DNA from: Niastella koreensis GR20-10
GTDB taxonomy: Bacteria; Bacteroidota; Bacteroidia; Chitinophagales; Chitinophagaceae
Reading direction: 5' to 3'
Length of the DNA stretch: 64,000 nucleotides
NCBI RefSeq assembly: GCF_000246855.1
Contig: NC_016609.1
Coordinates: 2,418,001-2,482,000 of the forward strand
Part shown: positions 26,064-35,452 of the stretch, piece by piece
How the letters are laid out: every line of letters begins with the position of its first letter
How positions within the stretch are numbered: position 1 is the stretch's first letter
Position numbers and translations under genes: made by a program
The notes under the pieces: generated by a model
Seen by the model: the letters and a program-made list of their open reading frames with translations, nothing else
Databases searched by the model: none
What the model was told of the DNA's origin: nothing

Positions 26064-28436
26064 TTAGAAAGGATAGCCTAATCCTAGCTGAAACTGCCCG
26101 TTTAATAACCTGATATCGTTGAACCAGCCATCATTCTCATCGGCATGTGCCGGGTCCTTTAATTTATAGGCCCAGTCGAGGCGGATGAGGAAGAAATCAA
26201 AATCGAAACGCAGACTGCTGCCGCCGCCAATGGCCAGGTCTTTATACAGCCGGTCGAAGCGGAAGGAAGCTTCCAACACCCTTTGTTTATTGAGATCATA
26301 CTCTTTACTCCAGATGTTTCCCATATCAACAAACAGGGCGCTGTTCACTTTTATGCCCGCAATAGAAGTAAGGTTAAAGCGGTATTCGGTATTGAACTCG
26401 AGTTGCATGTTCCCAAAACGCTCAATATTCTTGGTCTCATTTTCATAGAGGGTCGACGAGCCGGGACCTAAATGCCTGATCTGCCAGGCACGCATACTGT
26501 ACGGGCCACCGGCAAAAAAAGCTTTAAAGAACGGCAGGTTATTTTCAGGTCCTATCTTTTTTTGCGTGGCATCGGTAGAGGTATCGGTTTTTCCATACAC
26601 AAAGCCATAGCCGGCATAAAACCTGAATGCCCAGGAAGAATGCTTGTAGTTTATATAATGTTTATACTCACCGTCGATCTTTACAAACCGGGCCAGCGAC
26701 CCATAGTCCAGGCTTTTTATAAAACCAAACAAACCGCCGCTCTCCTCAATTTTACCCCGCAACAGGGTAAGTTTATTATCTTTTTCAATCCCGGTGCTCA
26801 GGCTCAGGATCTGGCTTATGATGAGCCCGTTATTAAACGCGTACCTGTACGATGGGATCGTGTCTTCCAGATGTCTTAAACTGTCGCTTTTCTTTACATC
26901 GGTATATTCAAAGTTAAAAGGAATGTACTGCCAGGTCTTCCGCCATTTTTGCCCTACCTGGTCCTGGTCTTCGCGGCGGCGGCCCTTTACCCACTCATAA
27001 CCCCAGGAAGTATTGAACGACTTCGATTTAAACAGCAGCAGCCTGTCGGTATACGAGGCGTTCAGGTTTAACACCGTACGCGGGTTTATGAGGCTGTCGG
27101 TTTTTATTTTTATAGGTGTTATAAACTTGGGGAAGTTAATGGTATGCGCCAGGCTGGCCTGCAGGGTTTGAATGAAATCGGACCCTAACTCAATCCCGAA
27201 CCGGGCGCTGGTAACGGTTTGAATGGCTTCGCGGTAGGCATTCCGGTTCAGCAGGCGGCCGTTCACCCCAATACCAAATAACTGTCCGTTGGTTAAGATG
27301 TCGCTTACGTTGCGGCTGGCTTCCAGTGAAAGGTTCAGGTTTTGTTTGAGACTGGGATACAGCTTTAGTTTGGCGTCAAGGATAGGTACGCTGGTGTCTT
27401 TGCGTTCAATGATTTCAAAATCCACGTTTTGCCAGGCGCCCAGGCTGGTAAAATTGTTGATGGTTCGAAAATAGCGGCGCTGGTTATACATGATACCCGG
27501 CTTCAGGTAAATATTACTGGCCACAAACGGCAGCCTGAACCGGTGGGAATTATAAATAAACTGGAAACCATTTACATTGGCCGTATCGTGTTTGGTTGAA
27601 TCAAATTGTTCGTAGCTGGCATCGGGGTACACAAACACTTTACCGATAAAATACTTTTTTATGCGGCTGCTGTCCTTTACCGGGTGTTGTTTAAATACCA
27701 CATTAATGGTGGGATTCTCTCTTTTTTTACGCAGGGAGTCCAGTAACCTGATCTGCTCAAACGGATCAAGGGTAGGGTCTATCAGGGCGGCTACCACGGT
27801 ATCCACCTCGGCATACACATCTTCTTTATTTAGTTTGTAATAACCATTGTTGCGAAAAACGGTGAGCAGCCTATCCAGTTCGTCAGATACTTTTTGCTGG
27901 GTATAGGCTTCGTTCTTTTTAATTACCGATTTATCCTGTTGGCGCATGGCCAGGTGTTGCAGGGAAGAGTCGCGGAAGGCATAACCGATTGAATCGAGCC
28001 GGAGCACCTTGCCCGGAATAACCGTAAAGGTGATGTAGGTGCGGTATTGTTTGCGCACCGTATCTATATGAAAGGTATCCTTTATTTCGGGATGGAAATA
28101 GCCTAAAGAATGCAGCAGGCTGGTCATAAACAGCTTCGACCGGACTATATTTACGGTATCAAAAACGGGTGGTTTTTCCAGTACCCGCCGTACCCCTACA
28201 TAATAGATGTACTGCGTTTTTACGCTGTCGTCGAGCTGATTGATAAGGCGTTCCTCCAGTTGCAGCTTTTCGGGCACATTACCCTGAATTTTGATGGTAG
28301 TTTTGTAAACAAAGGGCTTCCCGGCCTGGAAATGTTTTGGAACCGTGCAGGAAGTTATTGACGCCGCTATTAAAGCGCAGTACGCTATCCATTGAACCAG
28401 TCTAAATACAGTAACTTGCCGGGCTAATAACAACAT
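26064..28436 (-). CDS. BamA/TamA-family outer-membrane lipoprotein
   Basis: About 790 residues. The chosen ATG at 28436 gives a hydrophobic leader ending ASITSC, a lipobox; an ATG 54 bases upstream would lie before the candidate promoter and inside the trmH-like gene. The N-terminal half has POTRA-like beta-alpha repeats, and the C-terminal half is a 16-strand Omp85 barrel with the FKAFFAGGPYSMRAW motif (the RGF/RAW-type lid-lock element) and an aromatic C-terminus ending GLGYPF. It probably inserts or secretes proteins at the outer membrane. It resembles the TamA-like lipoproteins of Bacteroidota rather than essential BamA. Confidence 0.85.
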   Translation of the reverse strand: MLLLARQVTVFRLVQWIAYCALIAASITSCTVPKHFQAGKPFVYKTTIKIQGNVPEKLQLEERLINQLDDSVKTQYIYYVGVRRVLEKPPVFDTVNIVRSKLFMTSLLHSLGYFHPEIKDTFHIDTVRKQYRTYITFTVIPGKVLRLDSIGYAFRDSSLQHLAMRQQDKSVIKKNEAYTQQKVSDELDRLLTVFRNNGYYKLNKEDVYAEVDTVVAALIDPTLDPFEQIRLLDSLRKKRENPTINVVFKQHPVKDSSRIKKYFIGKVFVYPDASYEQFDSTKHDTANVNGFQFIYNSHRFRLPFVASNIYLKPGIMYNQRRYFRTINNFTSLGAWQNVDFEIIERKDTSVPILDAKLKLYPSLKQNLNLSLEASRNVSDILTNGQLFGIGVNGRLLNRNAYREAIQTVTSARFGIELGSDFIQTLQASLAHTINFPKFITPIKIKTDSLINPRTVLNLNASYTDRLLLFKSKSFNTSWGYEWVKGRRREDQDQVGQKWRKTWQYIPFNFEYTDVKKSDSLRHLEDTIPSYRYAFNNGLIISQILSLSTGIEKDNKLTLLRGKIEESGGLFGFIKSLDYGSLARFVKIDGEYKHYINYKHSSWAFRFYAGYGFVYGKTDTSTDATQKKIGPENNLPFFKAFFAGGPYSMRAWQIRHLGPGSSTLYENETKNIERFGNMQLEFNTEYRFNLTSIAGIKVNSALFVDMGNIWSKEYDLNKQRVLEASFRFDRLYKDLAIGGGSSLRFDFDFFLIRLDWAYKLKDPAHADENDGWFNDIRLLNGQFQLGLGYPF

Positions 28437-28457
28437 ATTTAGTTTAATCGGAATGCA

Positions 28458-29195
28458 ATGTTGATTAAATCTCAGGTCAAATATATTCAAAGTTTAAGCC
28501 ACAAAAAATTACGAGATACGGAAGAAGTGTTTGTGGCCGAGGGACCGAAGCTTATTAACGAACTTTTAATTGCCGGTTTACCCCTGCAGCAGCTGTATGC
28601 CGTGAAGGAATGGATAGCGGAGCATGGCCGGCAACTGAGCGGTTCCGTAACGGAAATAACCCCGTCGGAACTGGAGCGCATCTCCCATTTACAAACCCCC
28701 AACCAGGTGTTGGGTATTTTTAAAAAGCCGGTTTTCACTGCGAACAGGCCTGCCCGAAATACCCTCTCCCTGATGCTCGATACCATTCAGGATCCCGGAA
28801 ACCTGGGTACTATTATCCGTTGTGCCGACTGGTTTGGCATAACCCAGGTCTTTTGCAGCGTTGATTGTGCCGATGCGTATGGGCCTAAAGTGGTGCAGAG
28901 CACCATGGGGAGTATTGCCCGGGTACAGGTAGTGTATGGCGAGCTGACGGCCATGTTGAAGGCGGAACCGGAACTGCCCGCGTTTGCGGCGGTGCTAAAC
29001 GGCACCGAGCTGCGCAAATTGGCGCCCATTAAAGAAGGGGTGATTATTATCGGAAACGAGTCAAAGGGCATCAGCGCAGACATTTTAGCGCTTTGCCAAA
29101 ACCGGATAACCATTCCCAGACACGGCCAGGCGGAGTCACTTAATGCGGCTGTTGCAACTGGAATAATACTTTCTTATTTAACCGGAGCAGTGTAA
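28458..29195 (+). CDS. TrmH/SpoU-family RNA 2'-O-methyltransferase
   Basis: 245 residues. The N-terminal substrate-binding part (VKYIQSLSHKKLRDTEEVFVAEGPKLI) is followed by the SPOUT fold with motif 1 (DTIQDPGNLGTIIRCADWFG), motif 2 (VIIIGNESKGIS) and motif 3 (ITIPRHGQAESLNAAVATGI). It methylates a ribose 2'-OH in tRNA or rRNA using S-adenosylmethionine; the target nucleotide cannot be told. The 5' end is head-to-head with the BamA-like gene, only 21 bases apart. Confidence 0.92.
   Translation: MLIKSQVKYIQSLSHKKLRDTEEVFVAEGPKLINELLIAGLPLQQLYAVKEWIAEHGRQLSGSVTEITPSELERISHLQTPNQVLGIFKKPVFTANRPARNTLSLMLDTIQDPGNLGTIIRCADWFGITQVFCSVDCADAYGPKVVQSTMGSIARVQVVYGELTAMLKAEPELPAFAAVLNGTELRKLAPIKEGVIIIGNESKGISADILALCQNRITIPRHGQAESLNAAVATGIILSYLTGAV
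28478..28485 (-). promoter_or_regulatory. Candidate -7 box of the BamA-like gene
   Basis: On the minus strand TATATTTG fits TAnnTTTG exactly, with a TTTG element about 16 bases upstream. It lies inside the first codons of the trmH-like gene and 42 bases before the chosen BamA start. Confidence 0.5.
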
Positions 29196-29207
29196 TCGAA
29201 GAAGCAA

Positions 29208-29270
29208 GTTCCAGGTTCCAGGTTTCAAGTTCCAGGGACAACTTGGAACCTGAAACCTGGAACTCGAAAC
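29208..29270. repeat. Nine contiguous heptamers changing sense mid-array (GTTCCAG / CTGGAAC)
   Basis: Nine 7-bp units run without a single indel: four of the GTTCCAG/GTTTCAA kind (29208-29235), a central GGACAAC, then four complementary units of the TTGGAAC/CTGAAAC/CTGGAAC kind to 29270. The whole can fold as one hairpin between convergent genes and stops two bases short of the DUF3857 stop codon. Confidence 0.85.
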
Positions 29271-29271
29271 T

Positions 29272-31158
29272 TTATTCTTTCTTGATAACTATCCTTTGCG
29301 TATCATCCATCAGTATTTCATCAAACAACTTCTTTATCTCCGCATAACCGGCAACGGGGATCTTTTGCTTTTTCAGCACCAGGGATGCCGTGCTGTACAC
29401 CGCTTTTTCGGTTTCGTTATACCAGTATTTGGTGGTATAAGTGGCCAAAGCGCCCGATAATTCCTTTGGTTTGGGCAGCGCTTCTACCGATGCGCCGGCC
29501 GGTAATTTAAAAACAGTTGTATCGGTGCGTTCAAAGGGGTATCTGAAATAATAATCCTGTTTACGGTCGTCCGATTTTGGCAGTGATCTTGACCAGAACC
29601 GGTAAATGCGGGGACTGATGAACAGTTTATTGCCGGCATTGAACTCATGCACCTTTTCGTAGGTCATTTCCAGGTCGGTGGTAAATTCGGCGGTGCCTTC
29701 TATTTGTTTATAGTTAAAGTCGTCCGGCTGTTTAAAGTTCAGGTCGTTCACTATAAATTCTTTCTGATCGTCTTTCTTCTCATCTAAAAAGTACTTCATC
29801 TGTTCTTTAAACTCTCCGGTAGTGACAAAGGTGGTATGGCTGGTGCCCGAGCCATCAGGTTGCAGGTCAATTACCGTACGTACCTTGTATACATTTTCAG
29901 AACATTTACTTTCGGGGGTGGCCACCAGAACGCCGCCATTTTCCGTGATCAGTAAGGCATTGCGGTTTTCGGTAAAGGAGCCTAAGGTATTAAAGTCAAT
30001 GGTATTACTGGTACATTCCAGCCATACCGTGTCTTTTTCCTGGGGCACACAAAGAATAACGTGGTTACTGAATTTGGAAGGGAAGTCGGCATCCATGGCC
30101 AGGGCATTTACTCCGGCATTAATAACGGCGCTGTAGCTTTTAATACCCACCGCATTCAGCATGGCCTTCATGCAATTGCTCAGCGCTTTACAATCGCCAT
30201 ACTTTTTCTTTTCGGTAAAGTCGGCAGAGAATGGGCGCAAGCCGCCAATGCCCAGCTGTATGCTCACATACCGGAAATTCTTTTGCAAATAGGTATACAG
30301 CCTTCTGATCTTTTCCAGATTGTTGGGGGCGTCTTTGACCATATCGTTAAAAAAAGCAACCCGGTCGGGTGGTAATTTATCCAGCCCTTTGCACAGGTTC
30401 CCGTACCAGGCGCCAAAGCTTTTCCAGGTGCTCAGGTCGCCTTCAAAATCATCGAACTTAAACCGGTTGGGCGCCAGCATCACATAAGGATAAGGTCTAA
30501 CCGAACCTGCTTCGTATTTTACGGCCGGCAGGTTTTTTACCGACCAGCGGTACCATTTATAGTTGCCATCTTCGCCGGTCTCAGGTTTTAAGGTGATGTT
30601 CTTTTCTTTATAGCGCAGGTCAAGGTCCTTGGGCACTTTGGCGGTGAACACGGATGATTCCACGCTTTCATTGGCATCCTGGATCTCGAAGCTGGGGAAC
30701 AACAGGTTGCCCTTTAGTTTTACACTGTACTTCACTTCAAACGTAACAGGAAAGCTGGAGGAAGGAAACCGCACATAAGTGACCTTGCTATCGTCTATCA
30801 GGTTATCGCCACCTTCCGCGGTGGTGATCATATCTTTTTGTTTGTACCTGTTTATTTGCCGGCCATTGGCATCAAACACTTTTACTTCTGCATCATCCAG
30901 AATATGAAATTTATCGGTATACTCGGCAAAATGGAGAGCGCTTTTGCCTTTCTCATTCATCACCGTAATGATCTGGTGTACGGTCACTGACGACCGGTCG
31001 ATGTCGGTTACTTCAAAGGTAATTTCCTCCAGCCGTTTAATGATGTCGGCATCTTTTTTCACTGTTTCGGGTACCGACAACAGGGCGTAGGGAGATATTT
31101 GCGCCGTGAGACTGCAGGCGGCGCAAATGGCGGTTATCAGGGATAAACACTTTTTCAT
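29272..31158 (-). CDS. DUF3857/transglutaminase-like protein with intact Cys
   Basis: About 628 residues, starting at the ATG that gives a clean leader (MKKCLSLITAICAACSLTAQ). The DUF3857 beta domain (about 50-230) is followed by a transglutaminase-like core: KKKYGDCKALSN with catalytic-type Cys323, SNHVILCVP with a His, and an acidic VWLECTSN after it. The C-terminal third is a DUF2569/DUF3858-like beta region. It is probably periplasmic or surface-linked; the substrate is unknown. It is the third and most diverged of three tandem paralogues on this strand, five genes' worth of similar layout but with a complete active-site set. Confidence 0.85.
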   Translation of the reverse strand: MKKCLSLITAICAACSLTAQISPYALLSVPETVKKDADIIKRLEEITFEVTDIDRSSVTVHQIITVMNEKGKSALHFAEYTDKFHILDDAEVKVFDANGRQINRYKQKDMITTAEGGDNLIDDSKVTYVRFPSSSFPVTFEVKYSVKLKGNLLFPSFEIQDANESVESSVFTAKVPKDLDLRYKEKNITLKPETGEDGNYKWYRWSVKNLPAVKYEAGSVRPYPYVMLAPNRFKFDDFEGDLSTWKSFGAWYGNLCKGLDKLPPDRVAFFNDMVKDAPNNLEKIRRLYTYLQKNFRYVSIQLGIGGLRPFSADFTEKKKYGDCKALSNCMKAMLNAVGIKSYSAVINAGVNALAMDADFPSKFSNHVILCVPQEKDTVWLECTSNTIDFNTLGSFTENRNALLITENGGVLVATPESKCSENVYKVRTVIDLQPDGSGTSHTTFVTTGEFKEQMKYFLDEKKDDQKEFIVNDLNFKQPDDFNYKQIEGTAEFTTDLEMTYEKVHEFNAGNKLFISPRIYRFWSRSLPKSDDRKQDYYFRYPFERTDTTVFKLPAGASVEALPKPKELSGALATYTTKYWYNETEKAVYSTASLVLKKQKIPVAGYAEIKKLFDEILMDDTQRIVIKKE

Positions 31159-31172
31159 ATTTAGCATATCAA

Positions 31173-33110
31173 TTATCCTTTTTTCTTAATGGCGATCTGT
31201 TCACTCAAGATAGCAAATAGCTGTTTATAGAATTCCTTAAAGTCAGGGTATTCCTGTACGGCAAAAAACGGCTTTGTAAATTCCAGCGCCACTCTTATTG
31301 AAACCTGGTTGCTTTCGGCCACCATCCGGCGGGTGATGGAAATGCTGGTATCGGGCATTATCATGCGCATACTCTTCGGCAATGTTTCAAATGCATAGCC
31401 ATCAGGGATGGTTATATTGGCCACTATGCTGAACGACTGGTTGGTGCCAAAGAAAATATCCGAAAACCGGTTGTCGGCCAGGAACGGGTTTTTCTCCAGG
31501 CTGGTAAACAGGTTGGTGGAGAAATATTTGTAATCGCCTGAAGAGCTTACGGGTAAATTGAAATGCACTTTTTGCACCAGTGGCAGGGAATCGGCATCCA
31601 GGTTTTCCAGTTCCAGACTGTCTACCTGCGCGCCCTGATTATCTGTTTTGAAGTAGTGCTCCAGGAATTTGGCCTTGTCTTTTTTAGCTTCTTCAATCCG
31701 CTGCAAGCGGGCATAATCGTAGCTGTAGAGGGAAGCCCTGCCGTTCATTGCGCCTTTTTCGTCAATGGTCGCCTGCATCACCACTACATTCCTGTTTAAC
31801 GATTTCTCGTTCCACAACGGTCTCCAGCCCCATTCAAAAGTTTCGGGTTTTTCAATAACCAATCCTTCCGAATACATCACATTTTGGGGTATCAGGAATG
31901 ATGGGGTGATCTTTTCGGTGGCATCCAGTACGTACACTTTATCGTCAATTTCAACGTACGCCATTACTTTATTAAACTGACTTCTATCGGCAACCATACT
32001 GTTAACAACCCCATGTTCACGGGTGCTTACCAGCAGGGCGTGCGCTTTCAGGTCGGCATCTTTCAGCAGGTTCACTAATATCAGATTAATTTCCCCGCTG
32101 GTGCCCTTTTTATCTTTCCACGCTGCTCTAACGCCATTCAGTGCCCAGATATTACTGAGGCCATTCCATTCCATGTTCTTACGAACGTATTCATGAATGA
32201 TCACCATTTTACGATAGGGGTCGGTGATGTTTTTCAGGGCAGAATCGAGGCCGCTCGTACGGGGGATGTTCCTTTTCAGCTGTACGCCGAAATCCTCATC
32301 TTCCATCAGTTTTTTTATTTCCTCCGGCCAGTTCTTTATCAGGTTTTCCCGGCGGGTGGGCAGGTTAAGGGCCATTGGCCTGAACTCGACGCGTTGCAGA
32401 TAATCCTTATCACAACTGATGTAGGGCTCATCGCGTAACGCGGGAATATTTTTCATGACATAGGTCTGAATGCTGCGGTTGGATTTGTCTTCCTTCTTTG
32501 ATTCATACGGCAATACGCAATACGGTGTTGAATACAATTCAATTTCATTGGGAAAGTCAACCCGGTAACGGCTGTATTTCACCGGAACATCGCGTTGAAA
32601 ATACCAATTCTCCAGGCTGATGCCGCTCCAGGCCTGTTTCCATTTGTATTCAACAATACTGCCGGCTTTTACCTCGGGGAAGGTGAATACCTGTTCATGG
32701 TAGTATTTATCGATCTTCTTGTCATAAATGAGACTTTTCTCCACTTTGGTGGCAACAACATTGCCTGCACCATCCAGGTTATAGGTTTGGGCCTGCAGGT
32801 TCTTGATGTATTCCACATTCTTGTAGCTGAAATAGGGGATGTGAATGTCGGCCTTGTCCTTGCCTTTGTCTTTCAGGATCTTTATGCGTACATGGCGTTC
32901 CAGTGTCATGTCGCCGCCAGATACGATGTCGCAATACAATTCGCCTACATCGAACAACACAACAGCATCGGCTTTGGCATCAAAATCACATTCTTTCATT
33001 TCCAGGTCGGCTTTTTCAATTTTACCAAAGGCTGGAATGTCACTGCCCTTCTGGGCAAACAACGCTACCGGCAGTATAAGCCAGGCAAGCAGGGTTAATG
33101 ATCGCTTCAT
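31173..33110 (-). CDS. DUF3857/transglutaminase-like protein lacking the active-site Cys
   Basis: About 645 residues from the ATG at 33110, which follows a short leader (MKRSLTLLAWLILPVALFAQ); the frame is open 93 bases further upstream through the heptamer repeat, which I treat as non-coding. DUF3857 fills roughly residues 30-230. In the transglutaminase core the Cys position is occupied by KKGTSGEINLILVNLLKDA, so the nucleophile is missing. The paralogue upstream (33239-35149) is the closest relative and shares the change. Gap to the next gene is 14 bases, so co-transcription is likely. Probably a binding or structural protein of the envelope. Confidence 0.82.
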   Translation of the reverse strand: MKRSLTLLAWLILPVALFAQKGSDIPAFGKIEKADLEMKECDFDAKADAVVLFDVGELYCDIVSGGDMTLERHVRIKILKDKGKDKADIHIPYFSYKNVEYIKNLQAQTYNLDGAGNVVATKVEKSLIYDKKIDKYYHEQVFTFPEVKAGSIVEYKWKQAWSGISLENWYFQRDVPVKYSRYRVDFPNEIELYSTPYCVLPYESKKEDKSNRSIQTYVMKNIPALRDEPYISCDKDYLQRVEFRPMALNLPTRRENLIKNWPEEIKKLMEDEDFGVQLKRNIPRTSGLDSALKNITDPYRKMVIIHEYVRKNMEWNGLSNIWALNGVRAAWKDKKGTSGEINLILVNLLKDADLKAHALLVSTREHGVVNSMVADRSQFNKVMAYVEIDDKVYVLDATEKITPSFLIPQNVMYSEGLVIEKPETFEWGWRPLWNEKSLNRNVVVMQATIDEKGAMNGRASLYSYDYARLQRIEEAKKDKAKFLEHYFKTDNQGAQVDSLELENLDADSLPLVQKVHFNLPVSSSGDYKYFSTNLFTSLEKNPFLADNRFSDIFFGTNQSFSIVANITIPDGYAFETLPKSMRMIMPDTSISITRRMVAESNQVSIRVALEFTKPFFAVQEYPDFKEFYKQLFAILSEQIAIKKKG

Positions 33111-33147
33111 TGGGTTTTTTATGGTTAAATTCTTCAATTTGTGAATT

Positions 33148-33238
33148 GGTAAACGGCAAACGGCAGACGGCAGACGGCAAATGGCAAACAGGGTTTCCGG
33201 CATTCTGGTTTTATTTCTGCCGTCTGCCTTCTGCCATC
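33148..33238. repeat. Inverted pair of heptamer arrays (GGCAGAC / TCTGCCG type)
   Basis: Six in-register units at 33148-33189 (GGTAAAC, GGCAAAC, GGCAGAC twice, GGCAAAT, GGCAAAC) face three complementary units at 33216-33236 (TCTGCCG, TCTGCCT, TCTGCCA). It separates two paralogous DUF3857 genes. Confidence 0.8.
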
Positions 33239-35149
33239 TTATGGTTTTCTCAAAACAATCTGCTCGTTCATGATCCCCGCCATTTTTTTGTAAAACTCCT
33301 TTACATATACGTATTCATCGGCGGTGAACACCGGGCGCAAAAAGTTGATATCATACTTCACGTGCAGCTCATTGTCCTTTACTTCCATATACCGCATAAA
33401 GGTGATGCTGGTGTCGGGCATTATCATGCGCAGGTTTTTAGGCAGCGTTTCAATTTTCAACGATGGCGGCAGGTCAATATTCTCCAGTACCGAATACGAT
33501 CGCAGACAACCGAAATCGATATCCGTAAAGCGGATGTCGGAGATGAACGGATTTTTTGCAATGCCGGTGAACAGGTTCAGGTTAACCAGTTTGTAATCGC
33601 CGCTGGCTATTGGCGGAGCAGAAAAATTAAATTGCTGGTCCAGAGCCATGGAATCGTTATCCATATTCTGTAATTGCAGGCTATCCACTTTCAGTCCGGC
33701 CTCATAAGTAGTATAATAGTTTTCCTTGAAGCGTTCTTTATCACGCATCCAGTCCCGCATGCGGTTAAGCCTGGCATATTCATTACTTTGAATAAAGGCT
33801 TTGCCGGTCATGGCGCCATTGTCGTCAATCCGGGCCTGGATACTTACAAAGTTCCGGTCCTTTTTTTCTGTTTCAGTAAGGGTAATAATACCGCCTTTCT
33901 TTTTATTTACCAGGAATGCTTTTGTATTGATTACAGAGAAAGGGATCATAAAGGGCGGGGTATAGGGCCCCGCAATATCCAGGATATATTTTTTATCATC
34001 GATGAGCACACAGGCCATTGTTTTATTGAACTGGTAAATGAAAGGTAACTCGGCGTTTACTTTACCATTGCCCCGTTCGCTTACCAGCAGGGGATATACT
34101 TCCAGGCCGGCTTCTTTCAGCAGGTTTATCAGCAACAGGTTAATATCGGCACTGCTGCCCTGCTTTTTTTCCCAGGCATCTTTAACGCCATCAACAGACC
34201 AAATACTAATGAGGCCATTCCAGCTGATATTTTTATAAACGAAATTGTAAACGGCCGCCATCCTTTCATAAGCAGGGGAGATAGCTTTTACTTTTTCGAG
34301 CCACTCAGCGCCCACCGGGATATTTTTATTCAGCTGACCGCCGTAAGAAGAGTTGGACATTAATTCACGGATAACTTCATCCCAGGTAGTCATATAATGT
34401 TGTGTGCCGCCAAATGTGCCTGCATAACCCGACATTTGAAATTCTATATGCTGCAGGTAATCTTTTTCAGCATCCATATACGGCTCATCCCGTAACCCGG
34501 CTATTTCGTTCATTTCAAAATAGATGCGGCCCTCTTGTTTATCTTTTTTAATCACAATTGGCAGGCGATCGCTTTTAAAAACTCGGTAGGTAAATTCATA
34601 GTTGGGGAGTACCGCCAGCGAAAAATGGCTGTGCATAACAGGTATCTCGCGTTGGAAATTCCAATCGTCGAGGTGATAGCTTTTAGCGGTGGTAATATAT
34701 TTATAGTCCAGAATAGTACCCGGCTGTACATCGGGCATGGCTATTTTTACAACAGACCATCTGTCGTTTATCTTTTGACGAAATACGGCAGACTGCGGAA
34801 CTTTTTTGACTTCGGGAGCTGATTTGGGACTGTATGTATAGGCTTCAACGTCGCTTACAAATTGCAATTCGTCTTTACTGTAATAACGGATAGAAACATC
34901 CCCATAGTGGATTCCTTTTGATTTCAGGATCTTTAACCGGGTACGCCGGGTAGTAACCTGTTCATTCCGGTCATTGTGGTCAACGCGTGCATCGTCAAAG
35001 ATCACCACGGCGTCGGCTTCTTTATCGAACGGGCATTCGGTGATCGATTTCTCGGCCTCAGTAAATTCCCCGGGTTCAGGCAGGGTGGTTTGTGCGGTAC
35101 AAAGCGTAACAAGTGCCAGGCACAGCAAGCTACAAACAAAGCGTTTCAT
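33239..35149 (-). CDS. DUF3857/transglutaminase-like protein lacking the active-site Cys
   Basis: About 636 residues from the ATG at 35149 with leader MKRFVCSLLCLALVTLCTAQ. The first domain shows CPFDKEADAVVIFDDARV, nearly the same as CDFDAKADAVVLFDVGEL in the downstream paralogue. The transglutaminase-core segment reads KKQGSSADINLLLINLLKEAG, so Ser-Ala takes the place of the catalytic Cys. The C-terminal end (YVYVKEFYKKMAGIMNEQIVLRK) also aligns with the paralogue (FYKQLFAILSEQIAIKK). First gene of the tandem trio. Function unknown. Confidence 0.82.
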   Translation of the reverse strand: MKRFVCSLLCLALVTLCTAQTTLPEPGEFTEAEKSITECPFDKEADAVVIFDDARVDHNDRNEQVTTRRTRLKILKSKGIHYGDVSIRYYSKDELQFVSDVEAYTYSPKSAPEVKKVPQSAVFRQKINDRWSVVKIAMPDVQPGTILDYKYITTAKSYHLDDWNFQREIPVMHSHFSLAVLPNYEFTYRVFKSDRLPIVIKKDKQEGRIYFEMNEIAGLRDEPYMDAEKDYLQHIEFQMSGYAGTFGGTQHYMTTWDEVIRELMSNSSYGGQLNKNIPVGAEWLEKVKAISPAYERMAAVYNFVYKNISWNGLISIWSVDGVKDAWEKKQGSSADINLLLINLLKEAGLEVYPLLVSERGNGKVNAELPFIYQFNKTMACVLIDDKKYILDIAGPYTPPFMIPFSVINTKAFLVNKKKGGIITLTETEKKDRNFVSIQARIDDNGAMTGKAFIQSNEYARLNRMRDWMRDKERFKENYYTTYEAGLKVDSLQLQNMDNDSMALDQQFNFSAPPIASGDYKLVNLNLFTGIAKNPFISDIRFTDIDFGCLRSYSVLENIDLPPSLKIETLPKNLRMIMPDTSITFMRYMEVKDNELHVKYDINFLRPVFTADEYVYVKEFYKKMAGIMNEQIVLRKP

Positions 35150-35160
35150 GCAATTAGTTA

Positions 35161-35265
35161 AATGTCGAATATCGAATAATGAATGTTGAATGTAGAAGGG
35201 AAAACCCAATCTAAGGGTTTAACTTCGACATTGGTTATTCGAATTCGGTGTTCGGTGTTCGATAA
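35161..35265. repeat. Inverted pair of heptamer arrays (AATGTCG / TTCGACA type)
   Basis: Left units AATGTCG, AATATCG, AATAATG, AATGTTG, AATGTAG (35161-35195) and right units TTCGACA, TTGGTTA, TTCGAAT, TCGGTGT, TCGGTGT (35224-35258) keep register. It lies in the 303-base gap between divergent genes; the rest of the gap holds a CTCAACAAGC/GCTTTGTTGAG dyad (35326-35353) that contains TAGCTTTG, a possible -7 box for the TraB/GumN gene. Confidence 0.75.
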
Positions 35266-35340
35266 TAAACGTTGTCTGATTCGTTTATTTCCCCGTTCCC
35301 TGGTTTTGTAAATTTATTCGTACATCTCAACAAGCGGGTT

Positions 35341-35348
35341 TAGCTTTG
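35341..35348 (+). promoter_or_regulatory. Candidate -7 box upstream of the TraB/GumN gene
   Basis: TAGCTTTG matches TAnnTTTG and sits in the right arm of a dyad (35326-35353), so a regulator could cover it. It is about 105 bases before the start codon. Confidence 0.35.
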
Positions 35349-35452
35349 TTGAGTATTCCGGATGTGCTATTACCGGTGCTTTATGAAGCTACGCACCGCA
35401 ATTATAATAAAAAAAAGCACCCTATTCAACAGGCAGGACAAAAGCAAGCACT

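Noticed and set aside
33110-33203. N-terminal extension of the middle DUF3857 protein
   Set aside because: The extra codons translate the GGCAGAC heptamer array; the ATG at 33110 gives a proper signal peptide.
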